NCBI GenBank assembly: GCA_036362785.1
Contig: CP143625.1
Coordinates: 559,401-623,400, forward strand
Direction: 5' to 3'
Length of the DNA: 64,000 bases
DNA from: a beta proteobacterium MWH-UniP1
Lineage (GTDB): Bacteria > Pseudomonadota > Gammaproteobacteria > Burkholderiales > Burkholderiaceae_A
The notes beneath the pieces are model-generated. The model ran no database searches, was not told where the DNA came from, and saw only the letters and a program-made list of their open reading frames with translations. A program made the position numbers and the translations under genes. Below are positions 26,239-34,607 of the stretch, piece after piece. The first letter of the stretch is position 1. Each line of letters opens with the position of its first letter.

Positions 26239-27201
26239 TTAATTGCTAAGCCTAACAATTTTGTTTCCGTTTTCTCTGTATAGAAAAATGTGATGTTCGG
26301 GGTATTCGGTCTGGATATCGCCAACAAAGAATCGCTCTCTTGCAGCCTTGAAGTGAGCTTGATTTAAAAGCTGCCATGGATGAGGTTTGCTGTTTATTTC
26401 AAGCCCATAATCCATCGAAATACCGCAATAATTTCCAAGTAGGTATCGATGGTGCAGGCGATCAGTCTGGTCATTGACAGCTATAAAACGAAATGTTCCG
26501 CTATAGCTGGAGGCCAGCAGAAATTTCTCTAATTCCTTGGTTTCTTCGCTCCAGCGTGAACTAAAAGGTCTTGGCTCATATTGGCTATCTAGCGATGAAC
26601 GAATCACCGTAAAGTCATTTCCCCCTTGAGCCGCCCAATGCTTAAATACTGTTTGAAAAAGGTCACGCTCCTTAGCTGTTGCTTGAAGCCATTGATGGCG
26701 ATTTACCAAAACTATTTTCTTATGTTTTTTTAGAAATGGATTCAGAAGTGGAATAAAGGAATCGGGAGTTGTTAGCTGAGATACATCTAAAAATCCGACT
26801 TTATTCTCTGATTCTTCAATGTATTCATCGATCTCGCTTGATGAGTACAAAGGGTCGTGCTCCACAGGCTCATCGCATATAAGCACATTGAAATGTGTCT
26901 TTGAGGTTTCAGCCTTGATAACTTCGACCCACGCCTTTTTCCGATCAAACGGCACATCTTTTGGCAATATTGCGCCGGATAAATCGAGCTGCTGCAAGAC
27001 GCCTTTTAACCTTTTTTTTAAGATTTCATCTTCAATTTTGTTGATCTGCTGCAGAGCGAAATTATGCCAGTCTCTTGGAAGTCCAGCGATGATGCGTCCG
27101 TTCATCAGACCAAATTTATATTTTAACGTAAGGCAAACAAGCTGATCTCTCGTGAGCGCGGGATCAATTGCTACCGTATCAAAAAGTTGCGTTTGGGGCA
27201 T
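26239..27201 (-). CDS. Unrecognised protein partnered with the DUF3696 ATPase
   Basis: 320 residues, not recognised as a whole. The start ATG at 27201 lies 2 nt after the ATPase stop, so the two are translationally coupled; a TTG at 27213 is an alternative. The N-terminal third is helical and charged. The middle has alternating beta/alpha segments (HFNVLICDEP, KKIVLVNRHQW). The C-terminal part contains DRLHHRYLLGNYCGISMDYGLEI (in outline), reminiscent of an H-x-R / DR-Y-L-L core found in phospholipase-D-like and similar nuclease-like effector domains. That resemblance is weak. It is a candidate effector whose activity is gated by the ATPase. Confidence 0.6.
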   Translation of the reverse strand: MPQTQLFDTVAIDPALTRDQLVCLTLKYKFGLMNGRIIAGLPRDWHNFALQQINKIEDEILKKRLKGVLQQLDLSGAILPKDVPFDRKKAWVEVIKAETSKTHFNVLICDEPVEHDPLYSSSEIDEYIEESENKVGFLDVSQLTTPDSFIPLLNPFLKKHKKIVLVNRHQWLQATAKERDLFQTVFKHWAAQGGNDFTVIRSSLDSQYEPRPFSSRWSEETKELEKFLLASSYSGTFRFIAVNDQTDRLHHRYLLGNYCGISMDYGLEINSKPHPWQLLNQAHFKAARERFFVGDIQTEYPEHHIFLYRENGNKIVRLSN

Positions 27202-27203
27202 CG

Positions 27204-28982
27204 TTAATTCCAAAGATCTTCGTCTCGTTCATCAAAAAAGCCCTCGGGCCAGCCGTCGATAAACTCTCCGGCCGAATTGACACGAACTAGAAATACTTGA
27301 CTTCTGTCGCCCATCGGTCTTATATAAATCAGCGACAACTCATCGGGATAGAGGGTTAATGAGGTATGCAGTAACTCGTCTTTGTGGGAGTTTCGAATTC
27401 GCCTCAGCAGTCGGAGAATCAAGTGCTCGCTATGTGTTTCGATTATGATATTCCCAGAGTATTTAGATTTTCGGTCATTAGCTACACAATTGACGATACA
27501 GTCGGCTACCCTGGATTGCAGCTTTGGATGCAGATGGACTTCCGGTTGACGAATCACATAGTTGTTGGAGATTCCCAGAAACGTCAGAATTGGGAGAATT
27601 TGTGAAAAGCCTGTACCGACCTCTGAGAATCTTAGCTCTCGACCACTTAAATCAACGAGAAATATTCGGGCGAGGAATTCAACGTTTTTCTTGAGTTGGA
27701 CTATATCCAACTGCTGATGTTCCTCGTTAGATACTTTGTTTTCCCGAATCTCAAACACATCCTTTATGTCAATCAAGCCGGAGTTTTTTAGCGTTGTATC
27801 TGTAAAAGGAATACAGGTTTTAAGATCGACTTTGATTTGATACCCAGAATCAAGAAAGGCTTTTCCACCGAGCCATTCGTTGATTTGTGTGAGCACACGA
27901 GATTTCGGGCGACTGGGGTCGCTCAATCGAGCAACATTTTGAAAAATAGCTTCTCGTGCAAGCACGTGTTTTCCTGAAGTGCCAGTTTGCTGATTGGGAT
28001 CTGCAAACTGGTGCGTGGCTAGTTTTTCTGAGTCAGGGTGTGGGTTCAATTTGCAAAAGAACCAGTCAGAGTTGAGATCGCGCACTGGGTCTGAGTTGAA
28101 AGTCCATGCATATCGCTGTATGAGTGTCGCAAGAGGGTAGTGAAATATTGCCGTAATGAGCGCAAATGCCTCATCTGCGAGTCTTGGGTCGTTCGACTCG
28201 TAAGGGGTGAGCTGAAACATGAAATTCGCAACAGACCCGAAAGATGGCCAAGCCGGGCCAATTTCTGGAGCTTGACTCGACCAATCGCTGTAGTAAAAGT
28301 TGTATTGGAAATCTGCGTGTTCATCGAATAGATTTTTGAGTTCTACCGACTCAGGCATAAACAAAGAGAGTGCAAAGGATTTGACATTGATATGCTGATG
28401 TCCATCCTCCGCCGTCCAGGTTGCAGCGAGATTTCCATCTAGATACACACTTAGAGAAAGTGTCGAATAGCCGATGTTTTCAAATACTGCAGTGAAAACA
28501 GTGTCCGAGATGTGCGCTTGAAATTCTTTGCTTCGAAAAAAGTTGCCAAACACAGGGAATTCGCCTTTGACAGCAAGGTCTGCCAATAGGCTTTTCTCGC
28601 CGGAGGCGGTATGTATCCTTCGATCTAGTCGCTCTTCGGCAAAGCTCAGGTATTCCCAAAGATTCCCAAGGTCCGTTGGGTATTTGGCGGAGATGCCGTA
28701 AGCGGGAGCGATTTCCTGTGATCTAGCGGAATCTTTTATGGTCGCGAGTTCGGTAGAACCGCGTGACTGGGCGCGAGTCAAGAAAGACAATATTTCAAAA
28801 GCTTCGTAAATGCTGCTCTTGCCCGCGGAGTTAGGTCCTAAGATTGTTGTAATTTTGGACAGCGGAATTAGATTCCAATCCGCAAGAGATCGATGGTTGC
28901 CAATCAAGATGGCCACATCAAAAAAGGGCTCTAGGTAGGCTTTTTGTATTGCTAAATTTTTTGTAGGAAACGTCAGTAGCAT
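27204..28982 (-). CDS. AAA family ATPase with DUF3696-type C-terminus (OLD/ABC-like)
   Basis: 592 residues. The N-terminal ABC-like ATPase half has Walker A ILGPNSAGKSS (GPNSAGKS at 49-56). A long insertion of about 350 residues (helices, perhaps coiled coil or substrate domain) separates it from FSEVGTGFSQILPI (signature-like), VIRQPEVHLHPKLQ (Walker B, Gln-Pro-Glu) and IIIETHSEHLILRLLRRI (switch His). It ends NSAGEFIDGWPEGFFDERDEDL, the pattern of DUF3696. Such SMC/OLD-like ATPases often form defence modules with an effector gene. It is the first gene of a coupled pair on AT-rich island DNA. Partner identity is open. Confidence 0.82.
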   Translation of the reverse strand: MLLTFPTKNLAIQKAYLEPFFDVAILIGNHRSLADWNLIPLSKITTILGPNSAGKSSIYEAFEILSFLTRAQSRGSTELATIKDSARSQEIAPAYGISAKYPTDLGNLWEYLSFAEERLDRRIHTASGEKSLLADLAVKGEFPVFGNFFRSKEFQAHISDTVFTAVFENIGYSTLSLSVYLDGNLAATWTAEDGHQHINVKSFALSLFMPESVELKNLFDEHADFQYNFYYSDWSSQAPEIGPAWPSFGSVANFMFQLTPYESNDPRLADEAFALITAIFHYPLATLIQRYAWTFNSDPVRDLNSDWFFCKLNPHPDSEKLATHQFADPNQQTGTSGKHVLAREAIFQNVARLSDPSRPKSRVLTQINEWLGGKAFLDSGYQIKVDLKTCIPFTDTTLKNSGLIDIKDVFEIRENKVSNEEHQQLDIVQLKKNVEFLARIFLVDLSGRELRFSEVGTGFSQILPILTFLGISNNYVIRQPEVHLHPKLQSRVADCIVNCVANDRKSKYSGNIIIETHSEHLILRLLRRIRNSHKDELLHTSLTLYPDELSLIYIRPMGDRSQVFLVRVNSAGEFIDGWPEGFFDERDEDLWN

Positions 28983-29344
28983 ATCGGCGATCGAGTTTTA
29001 TATTTTTTAATTTAGCTTCAAAAGGGTCTTGCCCTGGTCATCAATATTTGATTGGTGTCAGGACTGAGACCGCCCGTAGCTCACTGCTTTAGCCCGATTC
29101 TCTGGATCATGACTGTTTAAAACTTTAGCTAAAGCAGTTTGCCATTTATATTACAGCCATATCTATCTTGCAGCGGAAAAACGATCCCCGCTGTGCAGTA
29201 ATTCGCATATCTTGGGTCCGGCGCTCGAGGCTTGTATCAAACCGTTACTACGAGTCACGCTTTTCGCCGTGTTTGACCGCTGGCTATCGTTAGGTATGAC
29301 GCACATTTGGTGCGCGCTCATATCGACTATACAAGGAGGACCAT
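28983..29344. other. Intergenic region between divergent ATPase and HTH genes
   Basis: 362 nt without a convincing gene. It should hold the divergent promoters of the ATPase operon and the 420-residue HTH gene. The second copy of the 25-bp repeat lies at 29240-29264. A strong AAGGAGG Shine-Dalgarno lies just before the ATG at 29345. Confidence 0.55.
29240..29264 (+). repeat. 25-bp repeat, copy 2
   Basis: AACCGTTACTACGAGTCACGCTTTT, two mismatches from the copy at 25096-25120; the mismatches weaken the palindrome. Same orientation, 4.1 kb away. Confidence 0.7.
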
Positions 29345-30607
29345 ATGCCGCTTCCGCTAACTCGAGAGCAGCTCTATGACCTAGTCTGGGCCAAGCCAAT
29401 GACCAAGGTCTCCGAGGAGCTGGGCATTTCAGACGTCATGCTTGCCAAAATTTGCAGACAAAAAGATGTGCCCAGGCCACCACGCGGCTATTGGGCCAGC
29501 CTGGGTTCGAGCAAGAAACGACGCAAGTATGTGAAACCCCCTTTGCCCGAGCTGCTCTCCGGTGTGTCGGACTTCAATCGGCTCGTCATCACGGAGTATG
29601 AGCAGCGGGAGGCTGCGAGAACGGATCGATTTGACTGGGAAAACTTAGCCGAGCCCATTCCAGATCCGCCTAAGCCGCCTGAGGAGTCGGTGGAGGAGTT
29701 TGTCGCAAGGCTAGCTGAGAAGCTTCCCGAGATCCCTGAGCCGGGCAGCTACAAGAAACTGCACCCGATTGCTCAAAAGATCTATGACCAGGACTGCCAA
29801 AAAGCCCGTTTAAGGGGCTATTCGATATTCGATCGACCCAGGTATCAAGACGGGGACGGAAAGAGACTTTTAGAGGCGTTTAATGGGGTGTTATGGGCCT
29901 TCCACAGGTTGGGATTTAAGCCTCGCGTTACTGGTAGGGTGCATTTTAAGACGCATATCACCTTTGCCGAGCGCCACAAAAGTTTTGCTCTGTTTTTATC
30001 AGAGGCCAGTGAGCGACGCAGCGGAAAAAACGCAGAGACTGTTGCAGCGCCACAAATCTGCTTTGCCTGGGAATCCGAAGAATGGGATGCTAGACGAGGG
30101 GGGAATTACCAGTGTTATCGCCATTTCACCTCAGGCGACATCCGAACGCTAGTGCTTGGGCTGCTGGCAAAAAAAGAAAGCGACTATCGAGACTGGCTGA
30201 CAAGCGGTTACGAGTGGGACGTCTCCCGCCGCCAAGAGCTCATCGAAAAGAATGAAGAAAAGCGCCAGCGGGCTTTAAGGCGTGAGCGGGCCCGTATTGC
30301 TACGCTCCTAAATCGACGATTGGAGTTACTCGCAGATGCCGGTAAGCGAATCGAGGACTCTGATCGTATCCGTGAGCTCGTGACAGTGTTTGACGCAAAA
30401 GCGAGAGCCGCAGGTAAAGAGATAGTAGGATTTAACAAGTGGTCACGCTGGGCGCTACAGCGCGCAGATGACATTGACCCTCGACATATGAGCATTAAGC
30501 ACTTTGAGAAATGGATTGCGGGTTTTGCCCTAGGCGTTCGCCAAAACACGCCGAGGAAAAAGACCGCTAGCCAAGAGCGACAAATAGGCAAACACTCCAC
30601 TTGCTAG
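29345..30607 (+). CDS. Large HTH protein of unknown function
   Basis: 420 residues. The N-terminus has a helix-turn-helix-like module of a type I recognise from many unnamed island proteins: REQLYDLVWAKPMTKVSEEL, GISDVMLAKICRQKDVP and PRPPRGYW (about 6-50). A proline-rich linker (about 95-115) follows, then an uncharacterised mixed alpha/beta domain (about 135-290). A strongly charged helix (about 300-340, many Arg/Glu) could be a coiled coil. The start is fixed by AAGGAGG 6 nt upstream. Function unknown; DNA binding is a reasonable inference from the N-terminus and the high content of basic residues. Confidence 0.75.
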   Translation: MPLPLTREQLYDLVWAKPMTKVSEELGISDVMLAKICRQKDVPRPPRGYWASLGSSKKRRKYVKPPLPELLSGVSDFNRLVITEYEQREAARTDRFDWENLAEPIPDPPKPPEESVEEFVARLAEKLPEIPEPGSYKKLHPIAQKIYDQDCQKARLRGYSIFDRPRYQDGDGKRLLEAFNGVLWAFHRLGFKPRVTGRVHFKTHITFAERHKSFALFLSEASERRSGKNAETVAAPQICFAWESEEWDARRGGNYQCYRHFTSGDIRTLVLGLLAKKESDYRDWLTSGYEWDVSRRQELIEKNEEKRQRALRRERARIATLLNRRLELLADAGKRIEDSDRIRELVTVFDAKARAAGKEIVGFNKWSRWALQRADDIDPRHMSIKHFEKWIAGFALGVRQNTPRKKTASQERQIGKHSTC

Positions 30608-30622
30608 GCTTAAAATTGACAG

Positions 30623-30979
30623 ATGAGAAAAACATCTGATTTTCGCTGGATTGCAGCGAGAGAATTTATGAAAGCGCAAGAACAAGAGTTCACTCTTGGA
30701 AAACTTGATCGCCTAAGCCGTGAGTTTCTAGATTGGATAGTCTTGCGCTGCCAATCAAATGAGCCGTTACACATCCAAGAGATCGTCATGGGCAGTGCAA
30801 TTGCCTCACCGGCCACAGTCCATAAGTGCGTTGATACGCTTTACCATGAAAAGCTGATTGACCTCACCATCGACAAGTCTGATCACAGGCGACGCATTGT
30901 GCGCCCAACAGCCTTAGCCCTAAGAGAGCTCACAGCGCTGGATGCGGCATTTCAAGGGTGGCTCAAGAAGCAGGACTAA
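30623..30979 (+). CDS. MarR-like winged-helix protein
   Basis: 118 residues resembling a small MarR-type winged helix: LHIQEIVMGSAIASPATVHKCVDTLYHEKLIDLTIDKSDHRRRIV in outline covers the recognition helix and the DxxDxRRR-like wing (about 50-95). It follows the HTH gene after 15 nt on the same strand. An ATG at 30668 (after GAGAGA) is an alternative start giving a 103-residue protein. It is probably a local regulator; target unknown. Confidence 0.65.
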   Translation: MRKTSDFRWIAAREFMKAQEQEFTLGKLDRLSREFLDWIVLRCQSNEPLHIQEIVMGSAIASPATVHKCVDTLYHEKLIDLTIDKSDHRRRIVRPTALALRELTALDAAFQGWLKKQD

Positions 30980-31001
30980 CACGAGCTGGTCTATCGCGAG
31001 A

Positions 31002-31391
31002 CTAATCCGAGTAGACGACGATTTCGATTGAAAACTTCTCGCCGATAGGCCGCAGCTCCGCATCATCTTCGGTGCAAACCGCAACGCTTTTTATCGAGCG
31101 GGGACTAAATCGCTTCATTAACTCAATCGACAAGATTGCTTGTCCTAGAAGGCTCATGCTAAGCCGAGTTGCTTTGGTCTGAATGACAACAATATCTTTG
31201 TCGGTAATTTTTTGACTTTTATCTTTCGATATTTCCGCTGGGCCGCCAAGGATGATGACTCCGTCAATCAAGCGTTGGGCATGATGTGGGCCTTTTGCGA
31301 CTGCCTGAAACTCTTCAATGAGTGTGCCGCCTACTGACTCCCAATATCGTCGGGTTAAGGGTGTTTCACGCTTACTCAACAATCTCTCCAC
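31002..31391 (-). CDS. Unknown protein with PD-(D/E)xK-like residues
   Basis: 129 residues, no family recognised. It shows a possible restriction-endonuclease-like core: Glu26/Glu27 in GTLIEEF, Asp43 in LIDGVIILGG, then DIVVIQTKATRLSM with Gln71 and Lys73 (QxK). Spacing and beta-strand pattern fit a PD-(D/E)xK fold, as in Holliday-resolvase-like or Mrr-like nucleases. It starts at GTG, overlapping the zinc-protein gene by 20 nt; an overlapping TTG is possible. It is the third gene of the Mrr operon. The nuclease reading is inference only. Confidence 0.55.
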   Translation of the reverse strand: MERLLSKRETPLTRRYWESVGGTLIEEFQAVAKGPHHAQRLIDGVIILGGPAEISKDKSQKITDKDIVVIQTKATRLSMSLLGQAILSIELMKRFSPRSIKSVAVCTEDDAELRPIGEKFSIEIVVYSD

Positions 31392-31698
31392 GAAAACCCA
31401 CGTGAAGGCATAAACAGGGGGGTGGTGGCGGGTTTACTGTAAATCCGAACGAATTACCGTAAGGAATGTTTTCGATGCTCTGGTGCACGCCAATCATTTC
31501 TCCGTCTCCAAGATTATTTTTTACCGCATATTCCTTTAAATCTGGAGCTATGTATTCAAAACCATCATCGGTAGCGATGTAGAGTGTGTGCGCGCAAGGG
31601 TTGGTGTCGGGCGCCTTGTCTTCATCGACGACCTCTTCTCCGCAAAAAGGGCAGTGTAGTCGAGATGCGTATTGCTGGGACAGGTCGATAAGTTTCAT
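31372..31698 (-). CDS. Small zinc-ribbon-like hypothetical protein
   Basis: 108 residues. Cys16 and Cys19 in HCPFCGEEVV resemble half of a zinc ribbon; further cysteines and histidines are in NPCAHTLYI and CLCLHVGF. The ATG at 31698 lies 1 nt after the Mrr-like stop (TGAAATG), so translation is coupled; longer starts inside the Mrr gene are less likely. Function unknown. Its fixed place between two nuclease-like genes suggests a subunit or immunity role. Confidence 0.6.
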   Translation of the reverse strand: MKLIDLSQQYASRLHCPFCGEEVVDEDKAPDTNPCAHTLYIATDDGFEYIAPDLKEYAVKNNLGDGEMIGVHQSIENIPYGNSFGFTVNPPPPPCLCLHVGFRGEIVE

Positions 31699-31699
31699 T

Positions 31700-32614
31700 T
31701 CAAATCGCTGGATCGTAAAAGAATACTGGGCGTAGCCGGAGCCGCTCTTTATCTTCATCGGAAAGTTTTGGGTAAAACTCTTGCCAAAGGGCAATGAATC
31801 GATCGAGGTCAACTAACTCGACATGGACATGTGAGTTTCGGGCCTGGATTTTGGCATCGCTTGTGAATCCACCTGTGGAGACAAACATCCCTACATCCCC
31901 GTCTTTGCTAAGCAGTCCGATTAACTCTCGTATCTCTTGGACGCTTGCGCTACTGTCACGATGCTTGATCTGCACTTTGATGCGGGGGCTAACTGCGCCT
32001 AGGGGATCTTGATAGGCGATGATATCCACCCCACCATCTTTGCCTCTTGGGGCAATAAACGGCGTGTAGTATTTCATCCCGCGGAGGAGCGCTGCAACGA
32101 GGTCCTGGAACTCATAAGCATTAATACTATCGATACGCTGTCGTATGCCATCAGCAGCACGCTGTTCAACCTCTTGTAAGGTCGCCTCTTGCCCTTGCTC
32201 TCCTTGACTAACATCGACTTCTTCCAAGTCTTCATCAGATGACTTCTCGCGCTTTTCTCTTGGGTTCTCTTCGCGCCACTCTTTGTACTTTGCGAGTGCC
32301 GATTGCAGCATTCCAATCTCGCCGAGATCAAGCGCTGCAACACCTTCTTTTGTCAGGTACCAGACGCCTTTTCGTTTAAGCATGTACCCTGCTTTAATCA
32401 TGTCAATACTGTAAAAATGCAGGATGCTGATCCAACGTGTATAGCCAGACTTTTCGTACGTGGAGCGAGCCCAATCATCAAGATCAAGCGTTTGTTCGAT
32501 AGCGCTGATAACTTCGCGACCAGGAAGCTCGCCGCCTCGGTCTCTTAAAATTTGCATCGCAGCGAAAATTACCTTTGCACCTAGTGCTTTAGATCTAGAA
32601 AGTGGTTTACTCAA
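31700..32614 (-). CDS. mrr: Mrr-type restriction endonuclease
   Basis: 304 residues from a TTG start at 32614, which has GCGAGG 8 nt upstream; E. coli Mrr is also 304 residues. An in-frame ATG at 32686 is the alternative. The N-terminal winged-helix Mrr domain (about 10-100) is followed by an acidic linker (about 115-155) and a C-terminal nuclease domain. There YEFQDLVAALL, GKDGGVDIIAY (Asp197) and VQIKHR (Gln215-x-Lys217) give the Mrr-type PD-(D/E)xK active site. The family cleaves modified (methylated) DNA. No methyltransferase is nearby, consistent with a type IV enzyme. Confidence 0.85.
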   Translation of the reverse strand: MSKPLSRSKALGAKVIFAAMQILRDRGGELPGREVISAIEQTLDLDDWARSTYEKSGYTRWISILHFYSIDMIKAGYMLKRKGVWYLTKEGVAALDLGEIGMLQSALAKYKEWREENPREKREKSSDEDLEEVDVSQGEQGQEATLQEVEQRAADGIRQRIDSINAYEFQDLVAALLRGMKYYTPFIAPRGKDGGVDIIAYQDPLGAVSPRIKVQIKHRDSSASVQEIRELIGLLSKDGDVGMFVSTGGFTSDAKIQARNSHVHVELVDLDRFIALWQEFYPKLSDEDKERLRLRPVFFYDPAI

Positions 32615-32776
32615 GTGGAATACCTCGCTGGCAGTGCACGACCGAAAATGGCTTTTAGCTTCAACGACTAAGTATAAAGACAACAATCAACGCGGTCCAC
32701 CGCCAAAAGGCAATGACGCCGGTGTTCGGCTTATCTGTATGAGTAAAGAGAGGGGCAGCGTTCAGTGGCAATTAGT

Positions 32777-32977
32777 TCAGACTATCGGGGCGTGATTTTT
32801 CCGGGCGGTCCTTGCCCGCTCGATTTCCGCGATGACAATTGGCTCGCACTGGCAACATTTATTACAGATGCGCTCTTTGGCTCTCAACTCTTCAATAGAC
32901 TCGCTAGGATATCGGGTTAGATCGTCTCGAAGATCTTCGTCCCAGACCCCATTACACACACAGACAATGTCAGCCAT
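32777..32977 (-). CDS. Bacterioferritin-associated ferredoxin-like (2Fe-2S) protein
   Basis: 66 residues with the BFD-like [2Fe-2S] pattern: CVCNGVWDEDLRDDL near the start and CNKCCQC in the second half. Bfd-type proteins donate electrons for iron release from ferritins; others serve in copper or nitrite systems. The ATG at 32977 overlaps the start region of the divergent metallo-beta-lactamase-fold gene by 11 nt; an ATG at 32986 is possible. Dps-like ferritin in the same island is a possible partner. Confidence 0.78.
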   Translation of the reverse strand: MADIVCVCNGVWDEDLRDDLTRYPSESIEELRAKERICNKCCQCEPIVIAEIERARTARKNHAPIV

Positions 32978-33821
32978 ACGCCGCATTTTTACCCACATCA
33001 CTCTGCTTTTGGCGCTAGCCAGTATTTCTTTGGGCCTTGCGGCCAAGGACATCACGGGCCGAGTGGTCACCGCCACAGGCGTGATCTTGATTGACAGTGG
33101 CGCAAGTTCTCATAGTGCAGCCATGCTTGAACAGGCGGTCAAAGCTGTGACAAGTAAACCCATTAAATGGGTGTTGAATACAGGCTCACAAGATCATCGC
33201 TGGCTCGGTAACGGTTACTTTGCAAAGCAGGGCGCAGAAATCCACGCTATGGCCGGCACGGTCAAGACTCAGCAGGCATCGGCTCAACAGCAGTTGAACA
33301 ATTTAAAGCGGTTTGTCGGCGGGCAGCTGGCGGGTACTACGCCGTTTTATGCAACGAAAACACATCAGCTGCCAGAGCAGGTAGTCACAATTGATGGCGT
33401 TCGCATGCAGTGGATAGAGACCAATGCGCACTATCCCGGCGACACGATGATTTACTTTCCTGAAGCCTCTGTCGTATTCACAGGTGACCTGGTGTATGTT
33501 GATCGAATCTTGGGTGTGCTGCCCCAATCAAATGTTCGCAAAGCCCAAGCCGCCTTTCAGCGGCTGATGGCGTTAAACCCGAGACACCTTGTTCCCGGGC
33601 ATGGTCGAGTTACTGACCTAGCCCAGGCGAAACGGGAGACGGGTGATTACTACGATTTCTTGATTGCCAATGTGGGCGCTGCCGCGCGCAATATGGATCC
33701 GATTGGCGAAACCTTGGATAAGTTCGCCAAGCCAGCTCAGTTCATGCACCTTGAAAACTTTGCGGAGCTGCACCGGGCAAATATGAACCGGGTGTTCGTG
33801 GATTTTGAGGCAAATCCCTAG
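32967..33821 (+). CDS. Metallo-beta-lactamase-fold protein with degenerate metal site
   Basis: 284 residues with a signal peptide (hydrophobic 8-25, cleavage near LGLAA). The fold is recognisable, but the HxHxDH motif is replaced: NTGSQDHRWLGN (71-82) stands where NTHxHxDHxGGN is usual, so both histidines and the Asp-His pair are out of register. The second half of the site is kept: His in TNAHYPGD (about 141), Asp in VVFTGDLVY (about 160), His in VPGHGRV (about 212). Related periplasmic proteins occur near quinoprotein or sulphur-oxidation genes (SoxH-like). It may bind one metal or act non-hydrolytically. Confidence 0.75.
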   Translation: MSAIRRIFTHITLLLALASISLGLAAKDITGRVVTATGVILIDSGASSHSAAMLEQAVKAVTSKPIKWVLNTGSQDHRWLGNGYFAKQGAEIHAMAGTVKTQQASAQQQLNNLKRFVGGQLAGTTPFYATKTHQLPEQVVTIDGVRMQWIETNAHYPGDTMIYFPEASVVFTGDLVYVDRILGVLPQSNVRKAQAAFQRLMALNPRHLVPGHGRVTDLAQAKRETGDYYDFLIANVGAAARNMDPIGETLDKFAKPAQFMHLENFAELHRANMNRVFVDFEANP

Positions 33822-33834
33822 AGTAACGATAATT

Positions 33835-34185
33835 TCACCCTGAATTTGCCATGGCATCCCAAGCGGCAAGAGCCTCGGCCGCGTACATGAGCGATGGGCC
33901 ACCGCCCATGTATACACAAACTGCTAGCATTTCTTCAAGTTCGGCCCGTGTTGCGCCAAGTTTGATCAGTGCTTTGACATGGAATGCAATACAGCCGGAG
34001 CAGCGCTGGCTGATACCAATGCCCAGAGCAATAAGCTCTTTGTGCTTGGCGCTAATGGCGCCTTCAGCCATGGCGCCTTGCGCAAGCTTTGAAAATCCTT
34101 GCATGGGCTCGGCTTGTGATTTGCGAAAAGGACCCAGCGTGTCATTGATGCTTTTCATCAGTCCAGCGTGATCAAAACTGCTCAT
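33835..34185 (-). CDS. Carboxymuconolactone decarboxylase / AhpD-like protein
   Basis: 116 residues. The AhpD-type core includes the CxxC in QRCSGCIAFHVKALIKLGAT (about 62-81) with the following His, and VYMGGGPSLMYAAEAL near the end. Such proteins are small alkylhydroperoxidase-like redox enzymes or decarboxylases; which one cannot be told here. The start at 34185 is fixed by AAAAAGGAGA upstream; a longer frame overlaps the membrane-protein gene. It ends 13 nt from the convergent metallo-beta-lactamase-fold gene. Confidence 0.85.
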   Translation of the reverse strand: MSSFDHAGLMKSINDTLGPFRKSQAEPMQGFSKLAQGAMAEGAISAKHKELIALGIGISQRCSGCIAFHVKALIKLGATRAELEEMLAVCVYMGGGPSLMYAAEALAAWDAMANSG

Positions 34186-34199
34186 ATAAATCTCCTTTT

Positions 34200-34607
34200 T
34201 TAACGCCATTGAAGGCCAAGTTGAATATAACCCGCGGATAAGCCGATCATGTGTAACGCAACCGCAACAAACGCAGCCCTTGGTTTCCAAAAGGCCAGTG
34301 CGGAAATCGGCAGCGACGCCATGCCCCACCACAGGTTTGCTGGCGCAATAAGAAAAAGAATCGATGCGGCAAGACTTGTATAGGCACTTGCTGACAGCAC
34401 AAAAAGCAATTTTCGGGTTTTTGAAACCGCTGTTGCTGCGCCAAGCAAGGCCGGGCTTATTGCTACCACGGCTGGAATTAAAAACAACTCGCCACGTTGT
34501 ACGAGATCAGCAAGATTGAAGATTAAATACAGCGTTGCCGCAAGCCAAATGGCACTGAGCCGCGGGCGAGCTTTATTTACAAGTGGCAAGGAATAGATCT
34601 GTGCCAC
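34200..34607 (-). CDS. Small integral membrane protein, unknown function
   Basis: 135 residues from a GTG at 34607, with four to five hydrophobic segments. The reading frame stays open upstream, without ATG, GTG or TTG, as far as the end of the DUF2892 gene at 34724. That extra stretch encodes a further hydrophobic, signal-like segment and a CGC motif. The real protein could therefore be about 40 residues longer from a rare start codon. It sits between the DUF2892 and AhpD-like genes on the same strand. Function unknown. Confidence 0.6.
   Translation of the reverse strand: MAQIYSLPLVNKARPRLSAIWLAATLYLIFNLADLVQRGELFLIPAVVAISPALLGAATAVSKTRKLLFVLSASAYTSLAASILFLIAPANLWWGMASLPISALAFWKPRAAFVAVALHMIGLSAGYIQLGLQWR

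Noticed and set aside
29163-29399. 78-codon minus-strand frame over the HTH gene start
   Set aside because: It overlaps the strong Shine-Dalgarno and start of the real gene on the other strand, with no family features.
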